Shown here: one piece after another, positions 1 through 10,330 of the stretch
How the letters are laid out: each line of letters opens with the position of its first letter
Numbering within the stretch: position 1 is the first letter of the stretch
Assembly: GCF_023065955.2 (NCBI RefSeq)
Contig: NW_026622997.1
Coordinates: 9,782,001 to 9,846,000, forward strand
Length of the DNA: 64,000 bases
Reading direction: 5' to 3'
From: Ursus arctos
Taxonomy: Eukaryota > Chordata > Mammalia > Carnivora > Ursidae
Notes under the pieces: model-generated
Database searches by the model: none
What the model saw: only the letters and a program-made list of their open reading frames with translations
Told to the model about the DNA's origin: nothing
Made by a program: the position numbers and the translations under genes

Positions 1-409
1 AGTAAGGCATAAAATGGAATACTGGAAGCCATAAAAAAAATCATGAGGCCAAAGAATTGATTCACATTAGAACTGTTCACCAAACCTTATGAAAAAAGAG
101 GTTATAAACCCAGTGTGCATTTCTGATCCCCAGAGGGGCTAGAAAGGCAAACCTGGTCTTCATTTTTGTTCATGCCAGTGGTCCGTGTAGGTTGAATGAT
201 TGTCACAGGCAATTCAAGGAATGATCTGAAATCCTTCTGAGACCAGACTGACCCCAAACCTCTGAGTGTGAAGAGCCATGTGACTCTGGGAAGAACAGAA
301 CTCCAAGATAAAACCTCAGAAATGTACCTGAATGTAACTTAGGTTTTATCCTCATTAAAAAAGCACCCCCCCAGTGATATGCAGGAGCAAACTAGGTGAC
401 AAGGGAATA
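1..409. other. Intronic sequence, nothing recognised
   Basis: Unique-looking AT-rich sequence with no sustained ORF, splice-flanked exon or recognised repeat. Read as part of LYRM4 intron 2 from its position downstream of the exon at 31.4 kb on the minus strand. Confidence 0.4.
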
Positions 410-1090
410 AGAAAAATCAACAGTTTGTAACCACTCGGTAAATAACTGATTCAGGCAAGGTACGTTAATGGGTCTGAAAACCACTGGTGAAAGGTGAAAG
501 GTTGATGGGGCACAGGTTATTTATTCATTACAAAGAGAAACAGGATGCTTATAATGGAAATATCTGGTCAACTCCATGCTAACAAATGATCAGACTTAGC
601 ATAAACAAATAATGGTACAACCCGCAGTAGGGGCCTCCTGACACGATGCAACGGAAGAACGTCGTAGTACCAAAGCAGTGTTCCTGCCAAAGTGATTGCT
701 CTGAGTGTAATAATGGAGAAGGAATCTCACACATTCATATTAGGGAACATTCTAGACTAAATTATGTCAGTATCATGAAATTTACCAAAAAAGGGGCAGA
801 GGAACTTTTCTCTGTTAAAGGAGACATAAGAAATGTGACAAGCTTGATCCTTAAATGGATTCTGGATTAGGGGGAAAAAAAATTACAAAAGGTATTATAG
901 AACAATTGGAAAAATTTGAAAATGGACTGTATATTCCATAATATGTATCAGTGTTCAATTCTAAGGTGTGAAAATAGTGTTGTGATAATGTAGAAGAATG
1001 CTCTTGTTTTAAGATATACATTGAAGTATACAGAGGTAGTATTATGATTAAAACCTATTCTCAAACAGTTCAATAAAAAAAAGGAAATAA
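410..1090 (+). repeat. Old LINE-1 3'-region remnant
   Basis: The stretch 830-1080 (ATCC.TTAAATGGATTCTGG ... ATGGACTGTA ... TGTAGAAGAATG.TCTTGTTTTAAG ... TCTCAAACAGTTCAATAAAA) resembles the 3' untranslated region of old mammalian L1 subfamilies as I remember them. The left boundary is uncertain. The 74-codon frame at 646-870 lies inside and has no recognisable product. Confidence 0.45.
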
Positions 1091-1099
1091 GAGATAAAA

Positions 1100-2435
1100 C
1101 AAACATGGCAAAAAAAAAATGCCAACACTGGTGGAATTCAGTAAAGGATAAAATATTCATTCTTTTACATAAACTGTTTAAATCCAAATAAAAGAGTAAT
1201 TTAAAAATTATTATTATTACAATTATAAAGAAAACTATCCAGAGAATAATAATATACTACTTTTCTTTCCAAAGAAACATGGTTGAGATGCTAGTTTTAA
1301 TAGTCAGCCCATACACTATCCTTGGTTCCTACCACAGGTTCTGGGGCAATGCGTACTGAGCAGAGCACACATTTAGAAAAGTGAATCATAAACTTCAAAG
1401 TTAAATTTGCAAACCTCCCATACATGTTATCAATAAATATCACAGGAATTATAAGGAATTATAAATTAAGACGAGATTTTTGTCATACTACAAAATGCTG
1501 GTGCACCCCCCCAACATTAATAAACTAAGAAATCACTTCCACTCAAAATGCAGAGCTAATGAAAGCCTGAGAGAATGAGTCTATAATTCACTTCTTCAGA
1601 CACACAGTCTATTTCCTTGCTGAGTAGTATACTCGCCATAGGACCTTGTGAATGACTTTTAACATGCTGTCGCTTCCAGCTGAAGATGACCAGGGGTGAG
1701 GGAGTGGAGGGAGAGTTGGGCAGAGAGAACTGCTAGGACCAGGAAGGAGGCTCCCAAGGGCAGGGTTTGCCCCTGTCATACAATGATTCCCTTACCAGGT
1801 AAGCAGGGTTAGGAAAGTATAGACTATGGCACTCTGTTCTCACCTCCCTGAACATGCCCTAGATGTATTCTGAAAAAGCATTCCTTACATACTCTTCCAA
1901 ATGTGACATGTAGCAAGGGTCTATTAGAAAAAAAAAAAAGTTAATGCAAACATTAAAAAAAGCTCTGAGGTCCTAATCATTACTAGACTATTGGGACAAT
2001 TAGATCTTTGCGCCTCATGCATCCCCCTCTTGTTAGAGCAGAGCACACTGCTTGTGGGGGGCTTGTCATGGTTCACGATGGAAAGTGTTCTGTGGGAGGG
2101 GCACTGCTGCTCTCTCTCCTGTGATCAGATCAATTCTTGTGAACTGGTGCAGTTAAAAGACATCAAATCCACAAGCTATACCCATAATGTATCCAAAGTG
2201 TGTCTACGCATAAAAGCTTAATCCCCATTTGTAGTTTGGTAGACACAATAATAAAAAGCATAGTGTTCTATAGGAAAAAGCCTAAAATGCAAGATTCTTG
2301 AACAAGAAAGTGAAAGGGCTGATATTGCAGAAGAAACTCTGAGTGACAGTACACTTTCTCCTTCTGTTGAGCAATAAGCTCTATTTCAGCATCACCATGT
2401 ATTATGTATGATTATTTCCCCCATAAAATACATTT
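1100..2435. other. Intronic sequence, no gene or clear repeat
   Basis: AT-rich DNA with short A-runs, for example 1930-1941. A short frame at 1991-2221 shows no family resemblance and no flanking splice sites. Confidence 0.4.
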
Positions 2436-2448
2436 AAAGAATGTCTTA

Positions 2449-2638
2449 GGGGCACCTGGGTGGCTCAGCCGGTTAAGCGTCTGCCTTTGGCTCAGGTCTT
2501 GATCCCAGGGTTCTGGGATAGAGCCCCTGAGCTGGGCTCTGCTCAGCGGGGAGCCTGCTTCTCTCTTTTCCTCTGCTTCTCCCTCAGCTTGTGCTCTCTC
2601 TCTCACTCTCTCAAATAAATAAACTCTTAAAAAAAAAA
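2449..2638 (+). mobile_element. Can-SINE (SINEC), plus strand, older sub-type
   Basis: Starts GGGGCACCTGGGTGGCTCAG, runs through the tRNA-like head, the 'CTGCTCAGCGGGGAGCCTGC' body and a CT-rich stretch, and ends in AAATAAATAAACTCTT plus a poly-A tail. A direct repeat AAAGAATGT flanks it (2436-2444 and 2639-2647) as a target-site duplication. Confidence 0.95.
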
Positions 2639-2647
2639 AAAGAATGT

Positions 2648-3358
2648 TTTGATAGGTTTATTAAAAGCAGTATTTCTGAAGACTAGCAAGTTGTAGGTCA
2701 TTAGCCACTCCAACTGTCGAAACACGTAATGGAAGGGCAGGGCTCTTTGACTCTTTCTAAAGCATGTAATCTTTACAGAGAGAGTAGAGAAAAATGGCCA
2801 GGAAGAGATCTGGTAACATTAGCAGATAGATCCTGTATATAGTGCTTCTGTTCTTCCTGCTTTGGCCTTTGAAAAAGAGGCAGAAGGAATCTTAGAGAAA
2901 ATTGGGGAGGGGGAAATAAAGTACAGTTTCCCAGACAGTGGAAGTGCTAAAAAGGCAAAGTGAAGTTGTTCTCTAAATTACCTAACAATCTACGTAACAA
3001 GAGACCCCGTCTATGGCTGAGACAGACAGAAGCAGACAAGGAAAGAAGACCAGAGACCCTAACAATCCTCTAGCTGAAACTGGTAGTCAATCAGTAAAGG
3101 CCCTTGGAAAGTCTGATTATAGGATTACAGGTGCCTTAAAAGGGGCCTACTAATCAAAATCTGCATATATGGTTTGGTTAGGAGGTAGAGGACGAAGGTA
3201 AAGAAACAGAAGATGGACATATAGCACCAAGGCACTCGTAATTGACATTCAGACAAGAATAATTAAAATTAATGGTTTATGTTTAATGTCAGGGGCTTTA
3301 ACAGAAATACAATCTGATAGTTTAAAAGTATGTTAAACAGGTCATGAAAACCAACAGA
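2648..3358. other. Intronic sequence, nothing recognised
   Basis: No exon, RNA gene or assignable repeat seen. Confidence 0.4.
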
Positions 3359-3359
3359 A

Positions 3360-3432
3360 TGTGTGTGTGTGTGTGTATGAATATGTATAGGTATATGTAG
3401 CATATATATATATATGTATGTATATATATATA
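3360..3432. repeat. TG/TA simple repeat
   Basis: (TG)n passing into TATG and (TA)n stretches. It immediately precedes a LINE-like fragment and may descend from an old A-rich or TA-rich tail. Confidence 0.85.
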
Positions 3433-3433
3433 A

Positions 3434-3805
3434 AGAGATTTATTTTATGGAACAGGCTCATGTGATTATAGAGGCTTAGCAAGTAGGGGGTAGGCCACCA
3501 GACTGGAGACTCAGAGAGAAGAGTTGCAGTTTGAGTCCAAAGGCCATCTGTTCGCAGAAATCCTTGCTCAGTGAGGTTAGGTGGTGGGGAGGTAGCAGCT
3601 TTTAGTTGTACTTAGATCTGTGAATGACTGGATGAGGCCCACTCATATCATAGATGGTAATCTGCTTTACTCAAAGTCCACCAATTTAAATGTTAATCTT
3701 ATCCAAAAAATACCTTTACAGAAATATCTAGAATAATGTTTGACCAAGTATCTGGGCATCTTGGACCAGCCAAGTTGACACATACAATTAACCATCACAA
3801 AACCC
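3434..3805. repeat. Old L1-type fragment
   Basis: AGAGATTTATTTTATGGAAC, then 'GGCTCATGTGATTATAGAGG', 'GATGAGGCCCACTCATATCA', 'TCTGCTTTACTCAAAGTCCA' and finally 'CCAAGTTGACACATACAATT' follow in order. They match a well-known ancient mammalian interspersed repeat that I associate with old L1 3' regions. The family name is from memory. Confidence 0.5.
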
Positions 3806-3974
3806 TATCTTTGGGACCTGAAAAGAGGTAATTCTATCACTTAGGAGTAGTAAATCAGATCCCAAGGAATGCTTCTAAGGAAGGAAAGAACAAACAAACT
3901 AGCTGCAAGGGCTAAAATAATAAATCTAAAATTATGAAATAAGATAAAAATTCTCAGTAAAGTAGGAATAGAGA

Positions 3975-4175
3975 GAAACTTCCTCAACTTGATAAAGAAT
4001 ATCTACAAGAAACCTAGAGCTAACATCATACTTAATAGTGAGAAACTAGGAATGTTCCCACTAAGATCAGGAATGAGGCAAGGATATCCCCTTCACCACT
4101 CTTTTCAACATTGAACTGGAAGTCCTAGTTAATGCAATAAGACAAGAAAAAGAAATATAAAAGGTATACCGATCA
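3975..4175 (+). repeat. L1 ORF2 (reverse transcriptase region) fragment
   Basis: Translating the plus strand gives pieces like IKNIYKKPRANIILNSEKLG and FPLRSGMRQGYPL. These match the L1 ORF2 reverse-transcriptase stretch with the conserved RQG.PL motif, followed by frame-broken sequence similar to the next segment. It is a short, inactive relic with no intact ORF. Confidence 0.8.
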
Positions 4176-4384
4176 TTTAGTAAGAAGTTATGAAGTAACA
4201 CTAAGTGTCACGTTTTATGTATTGATTTTCACTCACTACTCTTGATCTTTTCCAAAAACCAATGAACAAAACCCAAAAAAACCTAAGAAAAACTATGAGG
4301 TATCTGTAATTTAGTAGGATCATTGTACTGATTCCATGTAATAATGGCATAACTAATGTACATGAAGTGATTTTATATTTACAA

Positions 4385-4515
4385 AGGATTTCACATTTAT
4401 TATCCCATTTGATTCTTAAAACTTTGTATTGGTAGATAGGGCTGGTATGTTCACGATTAGTGGTGCCGGAGTTCAAATTCAGATCCTTTAACTCCAAATC
4501 TTGTGCTTTTTACAC
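4385..4515 (-). repeat. MIR remnant, minus strand
   Basis: 'CATTTATTATCCCATTTGAT' followed by 'GGAGTTCAAATTCAGATC' and 'CTTGTGCTTTTTACACTAT' follow the order of the reverse-complemented MIR core and 5' region. Confidence 0.55.
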
Positions 4516-4684
4516 TATTTATGCGAATTTCTAGAGTATGCTCTTCTCTCCTGACATATAATTAGGTAATAAAATATGAAAGCAATTCTGCACCAATATC
4601 AAGTTCTAACTTCATTTTTTCTACCTTCTAGGCCTGTATCTCATGATAAGTAAACCTGCAGAACCCAGAAAATCATAGGATGCT

Positions 4685-4865
4685 CTAGAACTATGCTGTC
4701 TAATATGGTAGCCACTACCTATAAGTGGTGATTTAAATTTAAATGAATTAAAGTAAAAATTCAGTTCCTTAGTCACAACAGCCACATTTCAAGTGCTGAA
4801 TCAACAGCCGCAACTGGCTAGTGGCTACTGTGTTAGGCAGGGCAGACATGCAACATTTCTATCAG
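4685..4865. mobile_element. hAT-Charlie-type non-autonomous DNA transposon
   Basis: A palindromic element. Near the left end it has CTATGCTGTCTAATATGGTA/GCCACTA, and near the right end the inverted counterpart TAGTGGCTACTGTGTTAGGC, with ATTTAAATTTAAAT in the middle. This is the arrangement of short palindromic hAT MITEs of the MER3/MER58 kind. The exact family is uncertain. Confidence 0.6.
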
Positions 4866-4869
4866 CAGA

Positions 4870-5035
4870 GACAGTCCACAGGAAGACATAGAGATTAATC
4901 CATCATTTCATCCATTTCAGAGCAGAAAGGACCAAGACCCAGAAGTTATGTAACCTCTCCAAGATCACACAGCTCAACAGTGGAAAATGTACATCTCTGA
5001 ACTCCAAGTCATTTGTTTTTCATGCTATAGAATAA
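4870..5035 (-). repeat. MIR-like remnant, minus strand
   Basis: 'CATTTCAGAGCAGAAAGGAC', 'GATCACACAGCTCAACAGTG' and 'CTGAACTCCAAGTCATTTG' resemble the reverse-complement MIR core ('AAGGTCACACAGCTAGTAAG...'). Confidence 0.45.
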
Positions 5036-5917
5036 TCTTACTAGATGAAATCCAACAGATCCACATAAATCTTTATCAACTCACAGTTAGCAGAGAACTA
5101 ATTTCTAGGCATTCTTTTAGAACATACTGCCCAACTTTCTTTTCCAAGCTTCCAAACTCTCTCCCTGTCCCCTTTCCCCTAAAACCTTATCTATTAATGG
5201 GAGTAAGGAACACAAACAGGAAATCACTGTTCATTAACTGAACATATATTTAACTATCTTCTTTGTGCTGAAATTAGCCAGAGTTGTTTTTTGTTGACTG
5301 CAACTAAGGATCCTGACTGCTGATATATGGGGACGGGGAAGGAGAGAACATGGAGACTATCTCCCAAACTGAAAATTTGCCTCTAATTAAAAGTCAACTT
5401 CATGCTCCTGATCTGGGGATTAGAAAAGAAATGTTACCTCCTCTGGTAAACTGAAAGCTCCTTGAAGGCCTGGCTTGTTGCAGATTCCTAATAAATCTTG
5501 TTGAATGATACATTATTTGATAGGGTTTTGCCTTTGAGGTAAGAGCAGAGGATGGGAATAGTAAGAAAAAATAGCCACAGTCCTTCTAGCAACCAGAGAG
5601 ATTGGTCAGCATTCACCTTGACCCATGCTAGCAGGTATTTGGTGGTATACTGCTAGTAATGAGCATCAACTTCACAGTACTTAATTTTAAAATTTCTGTT
5701 CTCTGGCAGAATGGTTAGTTGCTAAAAGTTCTGGGTATACCCTCTAACATGCTCTGCTCCCTCATCTCCAAAGTGGGTATAAGACCTATCTCATGGGCTC
5801 AAAGGAGGATTAAAAGCAATAAAACCGTTAAGTCCTACAAAAACATGAAGGACTATCATGATTGATTTTTAAGCTCTTCAGTAGAGGTCAAAGTATGTCT
5901 TAATTTCCCATTCATGT
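5036..5917. other. Intronic sequence with weak MIR/L2 traces
   Basis: 5440-5520 resembles an L2 3' end (AGCTCCTTGAAGGC ... AATAAATCTTGTTGAATG). 5750-5850 resembles a plus-strand MIR (CCTCATCTCCAAAGTGGGTA ... GGAGGATTAAAAGCAAT). No exon was seen. Confidence 0.4.
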
Positions 5918-5935
5918 AGAAAACTATTACTTTTA

Positions 5936-6136
5936 GGGGCGCCTGGGTGGCACAGTGGTTAAGCGTCTGCCTTCGGCTCAGGGCGTGATCCCGGCGTTAT
6001 GGGATCGAGCCCCACATCAGGCTCCTCCGCTATGAGCCTGCTTCTTCCTCTCCCGCTCCCCCTGCTTGTGTTCCCTCTCTCGCTGGCTGTCTCTCTCTCT
6101 GGCAAATAAATAAATAAAATCTTAAAAAAAAAAAAA
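5936..6136 (+). mobile_element. Can-SINE, plus strand, young sub-type
   Basis: Starts GGGGCGCCTGGGTGGCACAG and carries the 'CCTCCGCTATGAGCCTGC' body and a GGCAAATAAATAAATAAAATCTT plus poly-A end. A perfect 18-bp target-site duplication AGAAAACTATTACTTTTA flanks it (5918-5935 and 6137-6154). The intact duplication and low divergence suggest a relatively recent insertion. Confidence 0.97.
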
Positions 6137-6154
6137 AGAAAACTATTACTTTTA

Positions 6155-6760
6155 AAGTTGAAAATTATCCATAAATGACATCAGAAATAAGGAAAACATA
6201 AAAACACTGTTTCATTAATGCAATAGCTTCTGACTTTAGAAAGCTCATTTTGGTAAAACTTACAATGGCAGACTTCAAGCTTTTTAAATCATTTACCTCA
6301 TAGCAAAATATGTTTACACATACAACTTTAACATACGTTTATATTTATTTAGATATTACCCACATGTGCTCCTGTGCTATTAAATTATACACATTACAAA
6401 ATACACACAATAATACATATTTAAAAAGATGAGATAAAAATTATAAGTAGAAGTCCCATATTTCCTTCTTGTACCTCATAGGATTGTGTCGCATAATCTC
6501 CCCACCTCACCTCAAGGATCCAGAGGATGACAGACAGTTTAAAGTAAAGCAATGCTGGAACTGATGTTTTAATCACTGACTGTATTAAATTAACCTTACT
6601 TTAGAGAGGGATGTTAGAACATTATAAAATCCCACAGTAGCAAGCCCCTCTCACAATGACCTTACTCAGCCTGTGCCTGGACATCTTCAGTGATAATAGG
6701 GAAGGGAATGTCAGAAATGGTTCATTCAGGGGTTGAATGGCTGCTTTATTGATTCACGCA
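6155..6760. other. Intronic sequence, nothing recognised
   Basis: AT-rich with no ORF of note and no assignable repeat. Confidence 0.4.
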
Positions 6761-6764
6761 GTAA

Positions 6765-6900
6765 TTTCCTTTCTCCCTAATACAGAATGTGAGCAGCATG
6801 AGGACAGGGGCAGGGACTAGATCTGTCTTATTTACTGCTGTGTCCCACTGTCTAGAACAGTGTCTCATACATTAAGATTTGCAGAATTAATGTATAAATG
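6765..6900 (+). repeat. L2 3'-end remnant, plus strand
   Basis: 'GAGCAGCATGAGGACAGGGG', 'CTGTCTTATTTACTGCTGTG' and 'CTAGAACAGTGTCTCATACA' follow the L2 3' end order (gather-info box, 'tgtctgttt', 'cctagaacagtgcctggcac'). Confidence 0.65.
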
Positions 6901-6954
6901 GTGAATGTTTTTTTTTTTTTTAGAGACCTCTTCCTCACATCTAGTCTGACTTTA

Positions 6955-7225
6955 TAATGTAATAATAGTATCAGCAGCACTTTTCACACTTACTATGTGC
7001 CAAGCACCATTATCAAAAGCACTTTTCACATATTAACTCACTGAATCCTCACAACCTTACCTTATAATGTAGGTATTGTCAAAACTCTCATTTTAACTGA
7101 AGAAAGTGGGACACTGGGTGGTCAAGCAGCTTGCCCAAGGTTGGGGGCTGGTGAGTGGCTGAGCTGGGATCTGCTGGGGCCAGTGTGACTCCTCGGTCCA
7201 CACTTGTTAACTACAGCACATTACC
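6955..7225 (-). repeat. MIR, minus strand
   Basis: Reads TTACTATGTGCCAAGCACCA, ATTAACTCACTGAATCCTCA, then 'CAGCTTGCCCAAGGTTGGGG' and 'TGAGTGGCTGAGCTGGGATC', the reverse complement of the MIR consensus over most of its length. The frame at 7155-7373 starts inside it and is not a gene. Confidence 0.85.
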
Positions 7226-7229
7226 ACCT

Positions 7230-9394
7230 CTCAGCAGTCAGACGGCTGGCCCCACTGCTGCTGCCTGCATGCACAGAAGACAATGTCTAATCTGCTTCAT
7301 GGGAAGGGCCTTCAGGTATACGAGACCTCCTGAGCCTTTCACATTCATCTTTTTCCTGAGCCGATCATTTTAGAGTCTTCAAATGCCTAACAGATAATGT
7401 GGATTCAGTCCTTCGACACCTGTGGGTCTCCCTCTCCTTGGGGGTTTGGTCAAGTCTGTCCCTGAAACGTAAGAATCTAGCCATGGACTCCTTGGAGCCC
7501 TGGGCATGAGTCCCGGCCTTGCGAAGTCACTATTTGACTCTGCAAATAACTTCAGCTTACAATGCCTCAGTATCCTCTCCTGAAAAATGAGTTGATAAGA
7601 GATCCTTCTTTGCAAGAGGGCAAACTGTCCTTTTGTCCAAATTTCTTTCCCAGGAAGAGGCTTGGCACAGTACATCACTCGCAAGGGAGACACATTAGCA
7701 TTCATTTGGACAGTAATGCTGAACTTTATGGGAACGTATTGTACTGGCTTGGGAAATAGCTTTCTTCTCTTTTCATTGGAATGATTTGGCCCTTTAACTT
7801 AATTTTATATGGTGACAGACTCAATTCTCTCTGTCTCTTGCTACACTGTTCCTCCTTTCTCATAGGAAAAAAATCCTCATAAAAATAATTTATAATACAT
7901 CAAAATATTGATAGAAACCTTAAACCTTAACGTCTGAAGATATCTGTGGGCATGATTTATTACAGAAGTTCCACTGTTATAACTCGGCAATTAGGAAATA
8001 TTGATAAATGCAAACACATTATTGATGTCAATTAAAAAAAGTGCAAGATTGATGAGCCTCCCAGAGTGCTTTGACACAAACAGTTAGAGAGTCATGTCCA
8101 TCAATACACATCTAACCACTATAAATGCCCGGGGAAATTAGGCTGCCAGGAGACAAAGGGTGCTTTCACATTAACAGTGAGATTATTTAAACAGATGAGC
8201 ATCTAGTCAACAGGGATATCTAACACAACCTCAAGTAAAGTCCTACAGAAAAAACAGAAAGCCTACTGGTGATCTGTGATAAGGTAGGCAAAGGAAAGTA
8301 TTCAAGGAATTGAAGATTGGGACACACACTGACTTAGCTAAAGGCTGGGCCAAGTACCTGAGTTGGTTAGACCTGATTGTATAAGTGAATAGCATTCACC
8401 AAGCCAGAACCTAAAGAAAAAGGTAGTTTTTAGGGTAGTACCTCAGAATATATTTTAATATTCCCATGTACCCTATTTTAGAGGACCTGAAAAGATGCTT
8501 AGATTTATTTTAAATGGATGACATAAACAATCAAGGCTCCATTCTCTGTGCATAGAGGACAGGATGGATTTGAACCTGCGTTACCAAGAGAATGGAAGTA
8601 CTGGGAATTTGCAAAGGAAAATTAGTTTAAGTGAAGGTAAGATAACTCATTGAGTGTTGGTCATGATGGCTTTGAAGTGCTGATAAAACACCCAAGTGCA
8701 AATATCTACTAAACTGAGGCTAACAGTTTACATGAAAGAGAGGACCAGATACGAAGTTTCAAGGAGTAAACGACATCAAATCTGTAAAGAATAAGGATAT
8801 AAAAAAGACTGACTGACTTAGTGGTAAGGAGGTCTATGCTTTTGAGACAGCAGCTGAATTTTTGTAGGGAAGAAGGTAAGAGTTAAAAAAAAAAAACAAA
8901 CCCAAACGACCAAGACCTACTGTGTGAAAGAATTCTATGAGGCACTATGAAAGGCAAAGCACATTACCCTGGTCATCTGGGAAGTTCATCTCTTCCATCC
9001 AAGCTCAGCGAGGGCCTCATGGAACACTGAAAGACAGCATTCTCATCCAGAGCTTCAGATCTTCTGAATCAACCCCTGGCTACCTAGTGCACACTTCCAA
9101 GCCATACTTAACTCTTTCATACACTGTAAAATCAACGAGGGCTTAAACTGGCTCTCACAGAGAACTGGGGTTTAGATCTAGAGAACAACTGGCCTGAGGT
9201 TCATGAGGACAAAATAAATACATTAAAATTAAAAACAATCTTAACCTTCCCTTGAATGTTCCATGATTAACTAATTCAACATTAGCTTTCCAACGTAAAT
9301 CTGGTTGTTTTATGTATAAAAGGTATATACTATACCACTTCCCAGCCACTGGGATGGCTGGATATTTGTAAGAATGTAGCAAAATTAGAATCTT
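7230..9394. other. Intronic sequence without recognised genes or repeats
   Basis: About 2.1 kb with short frames on both strands (7379-7705 minus is the longest at 108 codons), none resembling a known protein or flanked by convincing splice sites. The part at 8040-8250 looks free of repeats (see findings). Confidence 0.4.
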
Positions 9395-10010
9395 TACACA
9401 CTGATGATGGTAATGTACAACGGAGCACTTACTTTGGAAAACAGGCTGGCAATCTTCAGAAAGTTAAAGTTACTATGTGACCCAGCAATTCCACTCCTAG
9501 GTATATACCCAAGAGAAATGAAAACAAATGTCTACACTAAAACTTGTACACTAGGATTGATAGCAGCATCATTGATAATAGCAAAAAAAGTGGAAATGGC
9601 CAAATGTTCATCAACTGATGAATGGATAGATAAAATGTGATGTAGTCATACAATTCTATTAAAAAGGAATGAAGTATCAATACATACTATGAATGGATGA
9701 ACCTTGCCAACACTATGTTAAAGGAAAGAAGTCAGTCACAAAAATAAATTCCATTTATATGAATGTCCACAGTAGGTAAATCTATAGAGACATAAAGGAG
9801 ATTGGTGGTTTCCAAGTGCTGGGGGAGAGTGGGTTGGGGAGAAATGGGGTTACTGATGATGTGTATGGCGTTTCTTTTTGGAACGATGAAAACATTCTAA
9901 AATGATTGTGGTGATGGTCACACAACTCTGTGAATATACTAAAAGCCATTGAATTGTAGAGCTTAAATGGGTGAATTTTATGATAAATGAATTATGTCTC
10001 AATAAAGTTA
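9395..10010 (+). repeat. L1 3' end: ORF2 C-terminus and 3' UTR
   Basis: The frame at 9404-9640 includes CDPAIPLLGIYPREMKTNVY and later AASLIIAKKVEMAKCSSTDE, matching the L1 ORF2 C-terminal segment around the DPAIPLLGIYP motif. The ATG is an accident of truncation. A 3' UTR follows (AAGGAGATTGGTGGTTTCCA ... GTCTCAATAAAGTTA). It is 5' truncated, lacks the catalytic parts of ORF2 and is dead. Confidence 0.9.
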
Positions 10011-10315
10011 TTTTTTTTAAAGATTTATTTGAGAGAGAGTGTGAACTCATGTGGTGGGGGGAGGAACAGAGGGAGAAGGGGAGAGACAGAGAGCGAGCGT
10101 GCAGGGGGAGGGGCAGAGAGAGAGAGGGAGAGAGAGAATCTCAAGCAGACTCCCTATTGATCGTGAAGCCTGAGGAGGGGCTGGATCTCAGAGGCCGCGA
10201 TCATGACCTGAACCAAAATCAAAAGTTGGATGCTTCACTGACTGAGCCACCTACGTGCCCTCCCCCCTTTTACAAAATATTTATTTATTTAAGAGAGAGA
10301 GAGAGTGTGTGTGTG
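10011..10315 (-). mobile_element. Can-SINE, minus strand, with an extra SINE tail piece
   Basis: T-run, AAAGATTTATTTGAGAGAGA, degenerate body and GAGCCACCTACGTGCCC head (10011-10262). A second A/T-rich start, AAATATTTATTTATTTAAGA plus GAGAGTGTGTGT, follows at 10275-10315. The pair is flanked by TCAATAAAG (9999 and 10316), so the whole block appears to have entered the tail of the preceding L1, perhaps as an element with rearranged ends. The 133-codon frame at 9971-10372 spans this repeat and is spurious. Confidence 0.85.
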
Positions 10316-10330
10316 TCAATAAAGCTGTTA

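Noticed and set aside
2449..2520. tRNA gene from the tRNA-like heads of the repeats
   Set aside because: These are SINE heads with the same downstream body and tail, flanked by target duplications; no mature cloverleaf gene stands alone.
9404..9640. 78-codon frame as a possible small gene
   Set aside because: It is the truncated C-terminus of L1 ORF2 (DPAIPLLGIYP motif); the ATG is accidental.
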